A DNA stretch of 64,000 nt from Symbiodinium kawagutii (GCA_009767595.1 VSDK01016457.1:213137-277136), one strand, 5' to 3'; numbered from the stretch's first letter, positions 23,547 through 36,279 are shown. Translations and numbers: made by a program. The notes: generated by a model not told the origin, from the letters alone.

Positions 23547-23969
23547 CTCGGGCCAAAGACGTCGGAGAAGCAAGGCCTCTTTAGCCTCATGGGTTGGTTC
23601 CATTTTTGTCAGTGATATGTGTTGTCACCCTCGATCATGTTGCAATGGTATTTCACTTAGACATATGCATTCAAAGTGTATATATTGTTTTTTCAACATG
23701 TTAAAAAAAATATATATATATATATTAACATGGGTGTTTGTTTGTCATGTATTATCTGAATATATATATAAATAAAGAAATATATATATATATAAAATAT
23801 GTTTAAGTAAATGTGTTACTGTAAACCACATGTACATATGATTGAGTATCTATTTTGAAACATATATGGTATAATCATTACTTATCTATAGCAATGTAAA
23901 ACGTACATATATATATAAAACAAGTTGATACTATATCGAACTATCGGCGGTGATGATAAGAAAAACATA

Positions 23970-24366
23970 TAAGAAAAGGAAGGCAAAGGAAGGACAAAGA
24001 AAAGGAATGAAAAGGAAGGAAAAGGAAGGCAAAGGAAGGCAAAGGAAGGAAAAGGAAGGAAAAGGAAGGAAAAGGAAGGAAAAGGAAGGAAGAGGAAGGA
24101 AAAGAAAGGAAAAGGAAGGAAAAGGAAGGAAAAGGAAGGAAGGAAAAGGAAGGAAAAGGAAGGAAAAGGAAGGCAAAGGAAGGAAAAGGAAAGAAAAGGA
24201 AGGCAAAGGAAGGAAAAGGAAGGAAAAGGAAGGAAAAGGAAGGAAAAGGAAGGAAAAGGAAGGAAAAGGAAGGAAAAGGAAGGAAAAGGAAGGAAAAGGA
24301 AGGAAAAGGAAGGAAAAGGAAGGAACAGGAAGGAAAAGGAAGGAAAAGGAAGGAAAAGGAAGGAAA
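23970..24366. repeat. GGAAGGAAAA decamer array, about 40 copies
   Basis: Nearly unbroken AAAGGAAGGA units with occasional GGCAAA variants and one or two phase slips. The plus strand is all purine over hundreds of bases. The long Lys/Arg/Glu and Phe/Leu/Pro/Ser frames here are repeat artefacts. Confidence 0.95.
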
Positions 24367-24540
24367 GAGAAAAGCGAACCTGGGTGGAGTCGGACCACCG
24401 TCACTTGCCCCGAAGCTTGCCCTCGCAAAGCAAGTGCAAGCATGAGACAGCGCCACACCCATTGGGCAACAGGTTCAGATGCCTTTGAAATTCTGTCCGT
24501 GAAATGGTTTCCCCGGGGTGAAAAACCAAGAAAAGGACCA

Positions 24541-24640
24541 CCATCATCACCATCACCATCACCGTAATCACCAAACATCATCAACATCATCATCATCATC
24601 ATCATCATGATCATCATCATCATCATCATCAAATGTCGTT
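24541..24640. repeat. (CAT)n microsatellite
   Basis: CATCATCAC triplets run to CATCATCATCATGATCATC. Two nearly identical copies of ATCATTAACTATCATCAACG with neighbours follow at 24660-24690 and 24830-24860, a local duplication of about 170 bp. Confidence 0.85.
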
Positions 24641-25236
24641 ATCACCAACTATCATCAACGATCATTAACTATCATCAACGATCGCCATCACCACAACTAT
24701 ATATCATCATCAAAGCTATATCAATCATCATCGAAACATTCACTGTCTTAATATTCTCCCACAATGAATTTTCAGACTTTTGTAGGAAAAGGCCAAAAAG
24801 TCTGATTATGCCTTTTCAACCTATGAGTGATCATTAACTATCATCAACGATCTCCATCACCACACCTATCTATAAACCATCATCAAAACTATATCAAGCA
24901 TCACCGAAACATTCACTGTCTTAATATTCTCCAGCATCATCGCTCCTGCCGAGATTTCAACAAGCAAACGGACCAGGGAGGAGTCTCACCCAAGGTCCAT
25001 ATCTTGACAGAACGGCTTCCGCCCAACATGTTCGAATCATAATGCATATATATATATGTTTATTTATTTAGATAGATAGATAAAAAAATATATATATATA
25101 TATTTATATATATATAGATAGATTATATGTATATATATATATATATACTTCCTTTTCCTTATCATAAACATGATGTAGTCCACCGGGTATCCTGAACACC
25201 TAGCCGCTAGCCCCCCAAATCTAGCCGGGTTTGCTG

Positions 25237-28200
25237 TCAAGAGGCATCCTGAGCCTTGTGCAGTTTGGCAACCCTGTTTGCAAATCCTGATGGATATGCG
25301 CCAGAGGATCTTAACCTTGCACCACCGCTCCTAAGCACAGGGCTGCAGTTCAGGGAGTTGTCATACCCAAGTATTTGGTGATGGCTTTGTGAACCAGCCT
25401 ACGGGTAAATGCAGTCGACCTTTACGCAAATGTTTCTAATTTGTTTTTTGAACAATACGCTGTGTACGAACATGGCAACGAGGTCCAGTACCAAATGTAA
25501 TGCCACAGAGAATCACCCACACTCGGTTGGACTTCTTGGACTTGGTTTTCTTCACCATTCCAACTGATGTCTTAGCCAAGTCATCGCGTTTGTTCTTCGG
25601 CATGTGGTTCTCAAAGTCAAGGATCATGGACCTCTAGTGCAGTGGTTGTTTACCTTGACATACTTGATGGACCATGCACATGAAATATATATATGTGTGT
25701 GTGAGTTTCAAAATGACAATTAAACATTTTCCATAATCTAAATGATAAGGTTCCCCCACAATTTAGAGGCATGGTGTAGTTTTGTCAGTTTCATCCACAA
25801 CGGTGTTCCGGACAACTGGGCATCCCACGTGTTACCGAACAATTGGGTGGCCTTAGGTGCGAAATGCCCATAAAGACCAAGCCAAGTTCGGTGAAAGAAG
25901 GCCGGCCCGCAGTTGTGCAATAGGTGCACGTACCATGGTGAGTCCTTCAGCCGAGACGAACCTGGCTGTTCCACCTTGGTTTGGTGCTGGGAATGTTTCC
26001 AAATAGTAAAATTGCAAATATATGTACTGCAAATTGATTCATCTATATTTATTACTATGATTACATAATACACATTGGAAACAATTTATATATATATATA
26101 TATTTACATATATATATATATATGTAAATATATTTATTTATTTATTTACATAGTTTCTAACAAGTTATGCAAACATTTACACACACATATATATATATAT
26201 GGGTTATGTTTACTAAAAAATGAATACCAGTGATATTACAAAAGAACACATACCACAGCCTGAAAACAAAAATAGTGTTTTCAATTTCGGAGCAGGTGCC
26301 ATCCAATAGCACCCAGAGCAGAGTGCAACTACGCACAGCAAGGCAAACCGCGCGCTAAGTAGATTGCCCATCCGTACAACCTGTTGGGCGGCATCCCCCA
26401 AGATGTTCACATTGCGTTTCGTTGTAGCCAGGGATATCCACACCCACCTGAGCCAAACCCCAGATCGCTTGACACTTGAAGAGAAAATCATTTGGTAGAG
26501 GGCATATGCATTATATATATGTACATGTGAAAACCAAAAATGTTGTTGATGTTTAAGCCTGAGTGCGATGAGCATGGCACACCGCCAAATAGCAACCCAC
26601 CCTCCTTCAGTCGGAGGGTGTATCGCAGAGCCAGTAGGAAGCCCCAAGGTGTTGACAGGTCGTGAAGCTGTGGGTCAATCAGGATATCCATGTTGCGCCT
26701 AAGGGACAACAAGCCTAATTCAGTTTCAGCCACAATTGCAACAATCATATACATTGCATCATTTCATCAGAAACAACTAAGGATGTAGCGTGTTCAGCCC
26801 AATTCGGCCTAAGTTGTCCCATCCCTGCCGGACCCATAATTCCCAAGACGCAAAACTCATCAGGGTGCATCCAACTGGGAACTTGACGGCATGCCCTTGT
26901 GAGGCGACCGCATCCTGAGAAGCATTCAAATGCATCCAGATCCTCAGGCACAAAAGGAATTGGCAGGGGCGAAGGTTTGAGCTGGCTGTTCAGTGTATGC
27001 ACTGAAATTTCAGGAAAGATTCACAAGAACAAATGAAATCTTACTACGGGCTCAGGGTATGTGGACATTGCATGGATGACGACATGCATGGCGTTTACAC
27101 TTTATGTTTGTGTGTGTTTTCAGCCATACATCTATAGGTTTAACACAGCTATATGTTTGATTAAACCCCATCACATCCATATGCTTGTTTTTTTTCTAGG
27201 TGACCGGTAATCCACACATTCTTGGTCATCTTACATCGGATACAAATAGACATTAACACACACATATAGATACATATACATACAAATTAACATACATATA
27301 TATTAATATCCATACCCTAGCTCAGCAAACAGCCACATCGCGACAGAGCAAGTATCTCGAGCGAAGTTTGCCCCGGCTTGTTGCAGAACGTAGTCGCAGC
27401 AATGAATCCTGAAATGCGATGCAGTCCGTTAATGGATATTGTGGAGATTTTGTCTAGTCTACCCAAACCCAGGGTCTACATAGGGTCAAGGAAAAATTGC
27501 ACTAAAGGTGTTTCAACCAAGGCTCAGAATGATTGGGCACCCGAAATACAAGAGCATGGCTGCCTTCTTCTTGGACAACATGGCTGGACAATCCTAAGTC
27601 CTGAACCCGAACAAACCAAAGTTCTGAGCTAGCCCACCCGCTAGTCCTACAATTAGCCAAATAGCAACGATTGGCGATGATTTCACATCGGCTGAAGCTG
27701 AACGCTCTGCTGGGTGCTTGCAAGACGATTGACTTGATGATGCTCGGATGGGCACTGGAAAAACCAAGATCTTGATCAGCATTCTTGATCAGTGCTACGT
27801 GGACCATCGGAACAACAAGCTTATGTTCCCAAAGAATTCGGTGATTGATAATTTCCTGGACGAACTCTGGGAATGGCCCTCAAAATACAGGGCTTCATTG
27901 CTATCCCAATCACAAGGCTGCAAAGGACGAACTTGTGATTCAATTTTCAACCCGTGGCGCTATGTGTGACGAGATTTGGCAGCTGCAGCTTCAGGCTTCA
28001 CAAGTGTATATGTACACTCGCTTGTTCCCGCTGGCCTGATTCTGCCTACTGACGTTTTTTCTAACATCTCAAGAGGCATTGCTTCAGGGATAATCCAGAT
28101 ACCCCAGCCATAAGCAACATTTGATGGCACACTGTTAATTCACCTGACCCAAAAAGATAGTTAAGGTTTGCTTTATACATTGGGTTTGAAATTATCGATC

Positions 28201-31200
28201 ACCCAGGCACTGGTACCCTTAAGCAAGCCATCCACCAACCTTCTTTGCGAGGTTGAATGAATCTTTCCAACCCCCCCTCTTCTGGACAGAAACTGTGGCC
28301 CCTCCCTTCTGGTTTCTACGGAGTCCGTTGGCTTCGGCGGTGCTTTGGTCCACGTCGGAGATGTAGATCTGCTTCACAAACCACCTAGGCCAGAATGTGG
28401 TATATGTGTGTGTGACCCAGTAAATTCTTGTGATGTTTCAAGGAGAATGCAATGGGTAAACCCATGGGGACACGATCACCTCAAATCCATAAGCCTAAGT
28501 ACGGATGAGCATGGGGCACCACCAATGACAACCATCGGCAACACTAAAGCTTGATCATCACCAAGATCCTCGATAGGCCTAGGCGGCGTTCATCACCAAG
28601 CTTCATGCTCGGTCTAGGGCCAGAAGCGTATTTCACTTAGACTACAATCATATCATAGCCATAGCTCTTTCATGTTCATATTACTGTAAGTTATATGCAC
28701 TTGTTGATATACAGTATATATATATATGTTCACCCTGTGTTCCAACCCTGCAGGACATCCAAAGAATCAACTTGGAAAGGGAAAAAGAAAGGACCCTGGA
28801 ATGGGCATGCTGGGCTGGGTCCCGTACAGGATGCCAAGAGTAGATGATCCATCGGGGCCCTTGAGTGTGTAGCTCTTCTTCACGTGGCTAGTCTCAAGGA
28901 TCGGAATACCAGCTGCTTTCAGCTCGCTTTCCTTATCACAGCTGATGGCAGCGAACTGGAAACGCGTATATAGCAAACACTACTATGAAATAAATATATG
29001 TACATAATTCACATAATTTATATCATATATATATATATATATCATGTGTTTAACCTGATTGGAACCACCTCGCAAAATATATGTTGTGTAATTTGGTGCG
29101 AACCATGAGTCCACGGCAGCCCAGTCTTTGGAAAGGTCAGGCAATGGTTTGCCAGGCTTCTCATCCTTAGACCCTTCAGCGCTAGCTGCAACATCAGCGT
29201 TGTCACCACCAGGCCCTTCAGCGCTAGCTGCAACATCAGCCTTGTCACCATCACCGGACCCTTCAGCGTAGCTGCAACATCAGCCTTTTCACCATCACCG
29301 GACCCTTCAGCACTAGCAACAACAGCTTCATCACCAACACGTCCGGTGTCATCAGACACCTCAGACTTCTTGGCCTTCGCCTTGCTCGCGCATTTCGCTT
29401 TGGGACGACCCTTTGCCCCTGGTTTCTTTCCAACCAACATTTTCTGAACCTTTTTGTCAGCAGTGGCTTTTGTAACCAACTTCTGGGCATCCTCAAGCTT
29501 TCGAGCTTGCTGTACCTGTCAGGGGTTAAAGCCTTTAGATAGCATAAGCATCCAATTGTATATGATGATGACAATCGACAATGTCTCCTATTTCCTGAAG
29601 TGAAAAAAAATTGAAGTGAACATGTTTTCAACATTTGTTGCCTGGAGCTGTGCTTTGTGAACGTCCGCAGAACTATCCGCTGTGGGGTGCATAGCCTCAA
29701 ACTGCTCCAGAGCTTCCTTTTCAAGTTCTGGTGATATCTGTGGGGTACATGCTTCCACTGGTCGACGATCCTCCTGCATGTTGATTTGGCTCTACTGAAA
29801 ACCTATATGTTTATTCCCGAGTTTGGCAAACATCGATGGATATCCTGTGGAGTAAATCCCCGATGACTATCAGCAATTAATGTAAAGAGAGAGATGATTT
29901 CAGGGTTACAAGTGCTCTAGGAACATTCGGACAACTATATTTATATATATATATATATATATACTCGAAGTGTTGGTCCTTGTCACCCTGGCGTCGATGG
30001 GGAGGCTGAGCTGGCTTGGGGATCTCAACAGCAGCCGGCGCATCATCCATCATGGAGTCCAGGTCCAAGCACAGCGTGTCGATTTCATCTGGGGACACTA
30101 GTGGTTTTACCTCGGATGGAAAGCAATTAATAGGAAAGGACACAGGTAGAAGTTATGCTTTTCGTTCTTTTTAACTGTTCTATATGTTATAGTTATAATG
30201 CCTATCGTAGATGTATATACAAGCTATTCCTGATCATATAGTTTCGCAAAAAGGAATCGGACATTCCCAACCAAAATTAAGGTTCGAAGCCCGACAAGAA
30301 ACTGAATCTACCTCCATGGTCTCTGGAGTGGTCTCGAAGCTCGTAGATCGCTCCGTGCCAAACGCGCTCAATGGTGTCATGCAGGACGCAGACCGTGTCG
30401 AAGAAGCATCATCGTCCTAGAGGTGGCTGCCGCTCTGGGATTTCTGAATTCTGGGATTGGTGAATCATCTAGTCAAGATTATGTTTGCAACCCAGTCGAT
30501 GCAACCAGCAACAACATGCACGCACACACATATATATAATATATATATATGTTTGTGTGTCCCAGTGTGTTCCACTAGAATGTCTACACCCTTCTCCTGA
30601 ATTGCAGCATCGATTGCCGCGTTGACATCCGAGGTGCCTGAGGGCGAAGAGGAAATATTAGCTACCCCAAAAACAATCATTACACTGGTTTGAAAACACA
30701 ATATTTTGGTCTGAACAAGCTGGCCTGCGTCAGTCATCAGCTGTAAGATGAAGCTCTTCAAGAACTTGATGGTCGGAGATTTTGCATTCCCAGTACGCTT
30801 GGTCAAATCCAAGGCATGAACCAAGCAAGCCCGGATGATTGGCGCCTCTTGCTTGGCCCAATCCTTGGTAGGTAAAGCAAGCATATCAACCCATGAGGTT
30901 CATATACTATTCGTACAATATTGGCTGGGGTTTGAATTTTGCATAAGGTGCTAGCATGCCCGCCCGGCGGACATCAGTCATGAATATAGTTAAGATTAGT
31001 GAGTAAGTAAGTGGTGATCTGATATGGTGGATGACCGTGGTTGTACAGGCAAGGTTCGACGATGGCACGCTTTCTGGTCTTCCGGTCGAAGATGCAGTAG
31101 CGTGTGGCCAGCGTCACAAGCACAGCCTCCAGGACAGCGGAAGGGAAAAACTATGACCTAGCGTGAACAATTAGCATTTTCATCAGCTGCACGCTGAACA

Positions 31201-32451
31201 GCGAACTTCACACTTTGTCTTAACAACCCTAAATAACATTTAATGACATTGGTGTAAAAAATAGCCATATATAAATTTAATCTTGGTGTGTAATAATAAA
31301 TGTCAACAAGCTTAAGGTTTCCCATTGATGCATGAACATACTCATCATGCCTGGTGGTCCTTGAGGCACGGGATCGTGCAGCCTTCGAAGGATGCGAAAT
31401 ACTCCATGATGAACTTCCAATGGAGTTCAACCTGGGATCGGACTTTTCAGCTGTATGTTTAAATTTACTTGTTGGGGAAAACCAACCTATATACGTTGAT
31501 CTTGGAATATGTTCATATTTGCCTTGGTATGAAAACAAATGCTTCCACAGGTATAAAAAAACTCCAAGCAACCATATCTGCTGAATTTGGACCAGCAGTT
31601 GGAGGTCGCAGAACGACAGGATCCTTAGTGAAATTGGTTTTGGATTGAAGCAATTCAAACCAAACACTGAATGGGTCCCAAAAACATTGCATCCAAAGTA
31701 AAGAAAACATTTGAATTCATATATCTACGGTGAGGCTCTTTGCGCAGCTTTTCCAACCGATCTCCTTGGGTGAAGAACGCGTTCATGAAGTCCTACAGGG
31801 CACCATGTGGAGAACCCAAGGCTGTGTGTTAGCAACCAAGAACAACAGATCATGCTGGTGAACAATACAATAAGTTATTATTGAACACAATTTAGGGCGC
31901 CATGACCGATCCTCCAAGATCAGAAGATTAGTCTTCCGCTCGTCACCCATGCCAGGCAGCAGAGCAAGGATTCCGGAAGCACTAGTGGTCCAGAAAAAAA
32001 AATGGGGCTGCGGTGGCAGTCCGAGTGCATGAATGCCTATAGTGTTGATCAGCTGGTGAATAACCCCCGAGGATCAGAGTGCTCATGTAGGCAACTGTCG
32101 GCAGCTACGTAAGTTTACCGTACTTGTTAGCCAACAAACTGGTACTAAACAAATATATTATATATATATATGATACGTTTCAGCTTCTCCAAAACACTGC
32201 GATCCCATGTGCTCAATTGGCAGGAGAACCAAAGATCGAAAGGCCAAATGCCCATCTAGAAAATTTTGGTGTGAACCCTGTTGCAAGCTGCCAGCAGGGC
32301 CCGGGGGGTAGGCACCTCCAAAGCGATCTACCACGTTGGTGGCAGCCGTGCCCACTCCAGTGGGCAAAGGTTCACCCACTTCAGTAGGCCCAGCAGTTTG
32401 AGAAGGCCGAGCCATTTGTTTCGCACGATGCATGGCAATCGCACGCTTCAT
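25237..32451 (-). CDS. gene B: multi-exon dinoflagellate protein with C5-methyltransferase-like C-terminus
   Basis: About 19 exons. Best-bounded ones: 32451-~32290 (MKRAIAMHRAKQMARPSQTA), 31981-~31905, 31792-31739, 31431-31351, 31126-~31040, 30863-30725, 30637-~30560, 30416-30312, 30110-29967, 29773-29633, 29515-29055, 28955-28822, 27408-27317, 26985-~26890, 26698-26567, 26447-26300, 25974-25793, 25631-25521 and 25330-25237 (TGA). Joining exons gives continuous text such as VPCSSWVWISLATTKR, SGCYWMVEQPGSSRL and TPLWMSMILDFENHMPK. The C-terminal region has FECFSGCGRLTR, NMDI, GGVPCSSW and MVEQPGSS, in the order of C5-methyltransferase motifs I, IV and VI. Family members are common in dinoflagellate predictions but unnamed. 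Exon 29515-29055 has lost one base, so this copy may be a pseudogene, or the base may be an assembly error. Confidence 0.65.
29165..29325 (-). repeat. coding minisatellite with a one-base deletion
   Basis: Four related units of 45-48 bp encode SAEGSGDGDKADVAA-type repeats. The unit nearest the 5' side has GCTACGCTGAAG where its neighbours have GCTAGCGCTGAAG, one base short at about 29269. That shifts the frame for the rest of exon 29515-29055. Confidence 0.85.
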
Positions 32452-32589
32452 GATGAATCTAAAATTGTCAACCTGCTCTATATCTAGTCTTGTCATGTGA
32501 CATCTAGATATCCCATCTCCCAACATCTAGCATAGGATCTAAAGGTGCTAGACAATGTCAGCTGCATGATGCCTACGTGCACATTCAGC

Positions 32590-33060
32590 TAACTATATGA
32601 TCAATATCATCCCAATCGTGATGGTTCTCATGAATCCTCCTGAAGTAAAAGTGCTGCCAGTTGCAAACACATGATTTCCAACAGTTTCCGACAGCCTCCA
32701 ACACTGGTTTTCCGATAAGTAGTGCTTTTTGAGCATTGCGGGCAAAGTGCCTTCCTGGAGCCTACTTAGCCGACAGTTGCCCATATGAGCACTCAGACCC
32801 TCAGGGATTGATTAATGTTGGACAACCATTTGGTCAAGCCTGGTTCATGGTCAATCTTGGTCACACATATTTTTTGGATGATACTGATACTTTGGTGTAA
32901 ATCACCAAACAACAAACGACAACCAATGAAAAGCAACCAATGTCAGGGTGCGCGTCATGCGAGATCCCCGAATCAGTGGTGTTCTTCCACTTTGATTCGC
33001 AAGTTGGTTGCCCTGATGATTTAAGAACCAGCCCCAACCAACAAAAGTAAGTAACCAAGT
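32590..33060. other. upstream flank of gene B, no gene seen
   Basis: Contains TTTTCCGATAAGTAGTGC and ACCCTCAGGG motifs also seen near the inverted repeats at 12.9-14.0 kb, perhaps a decayed relative. No long open frame. Confidence 0.35.
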
Positions 33061-33089
33061 GACTTAGTGTGCGCCAACAGCTTTGTTGA

Positions 33090-33232
33090 CCCTTGGTTTG
33101 CGAGGGCTTGCGCTAGATTTTCACCGCCAGCTTGGAAAAAGAGAGCTAGACTCGGCGCTCAAGACCTGGAAGTGGCTCAGATACAACTTGTAACCTCTAG
33201 ACATTTTGGTGGAACCATCCTTCACTTCCAAG
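33090..33232 (+). CDS. candidate exon, unknown protein
   Basis: Reads PPAWKKRARLGAQDLEVAQI then QLVTSRHFGGTILHFQ and ends at CAAG|GTGAGG, a strong GT donor. No family recognised and no partner exon found. Confidence 0.35.
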
Positions 33233-33408
33233 GTGAGGTGCACTACTCGTAGCATCACTAGCAATCTCTCGGCATCCGTTGATTCTGTTGGTGTTCCTAG
33301 TGCTGTGGTAGGAGTTGCTGCCCTCAGGCTGTCGGACCTCCTGTGAGCTAGGGAGGCGAGGTCTAAGGGTCGAAGCTCGAGGCTTAGGACCGGTGATCGA
33401 TGATGTTA

Positions 33409-33453
33409 TGGCAATTTATATGGCAATTTATATGGCAATTTATATGCCATTCC
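33409..33453. repeat. 15-bp tandem repeat, three copies
   Basis: GGCAATTTATAT repeats three times with TGCC at the end. Confidence 0.85.
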
Positions 33454-34057
33454 TTCGATTTATGCAATTTGATTATATGCAATTTACACTCAACTCTGTG
33501 ATGGAATGGTGATCCGCCATATGCAAACTGAGATGCATGTGAGAGGATCCCATGTGCCTTCATGTGCCTTCAATGTTCTTCTGTTCCTTTTCTTGGGATG
33601 CGGAATCCTTTTCTAATGACCGGGTCGCGACAAGTCTCCTCACTCCCATCTCCATGGCTAGGGATTCGCCAGAAGTTCTTCAGGAGGATTCCAGAGGCAC
33701 TGGCGACTGATCTCACAGGTTGACTCATGGTGTCACTCTGTGATTTCTAGTCGAGTGATTCAACACATTTCAACACTGATCACAGAAATGTCTCACATGA
33801 ATAATACAATTATCTTCCGAAGTTTTAACTTACTACTAGGAAGAGAATCTTATTTTTTAACTGAAGTATTTAACTCATGTCATGTATATTTAACTCATTA
33901 TTGTTAGACTATTGAACACATTTGTTCTTCATTATTGTTAAACTATTCAACGTATGTGTGTTCCTCCTAGCATTTCTGCTCTCCCAAACCGCGGTCGCAG
34001 GGACCAATCCGCAGGGCTCCACAGCTTGGTGGCGCAGGTGTCTCGGTGGTGGTGGAC

Positions 34058-35943
34058 TTTCTCTCCAGCGTTCTGCATGCCTTCAAGCGCTCGGATCAGG
34101 CGCACGAATAGATTTCTTTCCAACTGGTTCACATTTTTCAAGTCAAGTAGTATGTGTATAAATGTCAAATCATGTATATGAATTATGAGTTTATGAGCAA
34201 AATTGAACTAACATCATTGTTGCGCGAACTCATGATTTCTTGCATGAACAACATTGTTACACTGTAGATCTTATACAAACTAGTAGTCCCAATTGCTGTA
34301 TGATTCGTTATATCTACATATATCGACACAACTTCAAGCGCGCACAAGGGTTCTTCGATGCGTTTCAGCTGGCCTTTCAGGTGGCTGAAAGGAGCCTGGC
34401 ACGGATGGGTGAGGATTGGGAGAGTCAAGAGCGGGCCAAGGCCGGGATCTGAGAGCAAAATCAGGTTGATACATGGCTGTTTCTCAAGGCAAACAAAGGG
34501 TATCCCCAAGTTATGGCTGGTTTATTCCTATAAATGTTCTATATAGAATATAGAAAGGATGCTAATATATGCTAATTTATTACTTTTAATGCTTGATATG
34601 AAGGATCATAACTGGGGGTACCCCAAGCCCTGACTTGAGATCCAGTGATCCCGGTGACCTGGTCGGCCCTCTGTTTGGTGAGTCTGGTCACTACCCTGTA
34701 CCTGGTTATGATATGGGTACAGGTCACTATGATCAGACTTAAGGTTAGCATATGGTTGATAAATTTGGCTAATGTGATATGATAATATAGGGTTAACTCA
34801 TGCATGGTTGTAGCGGTAACTGGTGTATCCCTACAATTTTTGGTTTCTCGATTGTATACTATCATTAATGGACAACCCCATATGGGAAATATATGGTGAA
34901 CAGATAGATGATCAAGTTGATGCTGAATGATGATGAGTGGTTCATACATGGTGGTCAGTATACTGCAGGTGAATGGTGTCCGACCATGTATGTTCAATAG
35001 TTACAGGTTGCCATGTGATTAAAAAAATGGTTGATAATATGTGTTTGTCCATAATGATGTAACCCCCCCTAGCCGGTTAGTTTCCCTATTGAACAACTGG
35101 ACGGTTCGTGGGTACCAGGCTATGACCCCGTCAACAGCTGGTCATGGTCGATGGTCGGTGCAGGTTGAGGCAGCGAATTGGTCAAAACACATAGCCACAA
35201 TAGGGATATGGCTCGTATCAACCAGTCGCTGCTGGGGGGGTTCTAAGTTTATCAACCTTGGTTGACTACTTAGCTGGTTCTCAAACTATCCCCTTCAGAG
35301 CAGGGATTCTCCTCACAACCTCGGAACCAAGCATCAAAAGAGGATGGCACAGCCGGATATGTTGGTAAATTCCCATGGACCAGAGCTCTGTCCATGGCTT
35401 GTAATGCCAACGTTTTCCTCTTTGTTTTCGCGTTCGTCCCAAAATCCCACAGATTCATCACAATTTTTTTTGTGATCTCATTGGCCCATGGCACGTGTTG
35501 ACACGTCTGTCGAAGCTCCGCCTGTGACATGTCAAGATGTCCCCAAGCAGGTCCCCGGTGGGTTGCCAGGTCCAGGTCTTGCTGCTCAAAGACTTGTTTG
35601 GCGTCGGTTTAGTCTCCAGCCTTTGCCTGTTGCCTGGTGGCACCACATGGATGGAGCCCGGTGTCCATGTTGAGGATGTGCTGTTCATCAGGGTTGTCAT
35701 AACCCTGGGATCCAACTGTCATAACCTTGGGACCCAACCCTCGGATGACGATTTGAAGAAGAAAATGAAGGAAACTAGAAGGACTTTCTACTTGGAGGGA
35801 CTTTCCCAGGGGCTCCACTAGTCCGGACGATATGAGGAGCATCAACCTCAGCAAACAGTTTGGATGTTGAAATCGGGGACTGCACATCCACACATGAAGA
35901 CTTTTTGGGAGGCCAGGGATTCTTCGATGCTTCATTTCAAGAC
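34058..35943 (-). CDS. gene F: exons of an unknown minus-strand gene
   Basis: Three convincing exons. 35943-~35785 reads NEASKNPWPPKKSSCVDVQS and LFAEVDAPHIVRTSGAPGK. 35601-~35270 reads FEQQDLDLATHRGPAWGHLD, MSQAELRQTCQHVPWANEIT, MDRALVHGNLPTYPAVPSSF and DAWFRGCEENPC before a stop. 34123-34058 (phase 0 at both ends) reads LERNLFVRLIRALEGMQNAG. They point the same way as gene B and lie upstream of it, so they could be a separate gene or far-5' exons of B. No domain recognised. Confidence 0.45.
34331..34452 (+). CDS. candidate terminal exon on the opposite strand
   Basis: Reads KRAQGFFDAFQLAFQVAERS then LARMGEDWESQERAKAGI and ends with TGA. It lies between two gene F exons but on the other strand, so one of the two assignments may be wrong. 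Confidence 0.35.
34475..34642. mobile_element. MITE family 2, longer copy
   Basis: The left arm GGCTGTTTCTCAAGG...GGGTATCCCCAAGTTATGG faces CATAACTGGGGGTACCCC... ACTTGAGATCC. The inner 18 bases are the best-matched part. The interior is AT-rich and non-coding. Confidence 0.5.
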
Positions 35944-36279
35944 ACCTCAACTTTCAGGACTTGATAGTACCTGTAGGACTGCTATGGACTGATTTCGAGT
36001 GATCGTTTTAAGATGCGTTGAAAGCTTGTGACATCTTTCGACCATGATTCTACTGGGCCCCAAAATATTAATGAACCATTTCCTCAAGGAGCAATTTGTG
36101 CGTTTCCTCTCTAAAGTCGTATGTTTCACACCATCGCGGCGTCTTGAAAATGTGTGTGCAGTGTGTTTGTGGGTGCGCACCACAAACCAACATCTTATCT
36201 CCCCCCAGACTTGCCCCTGTGCTTATTACTCCCCATTGAGTGCTCGTCACTGCTGCCTTATCCCATGCTGACAGCATCA

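Noticed and set aside
23931..24632. Frames of FLPFPSF or KEGKGRKRK repeats
   Set aside because: They are direct translations of the GGAAGGAAAA decamer and the CAT array; no flanking coding sequence continues them.
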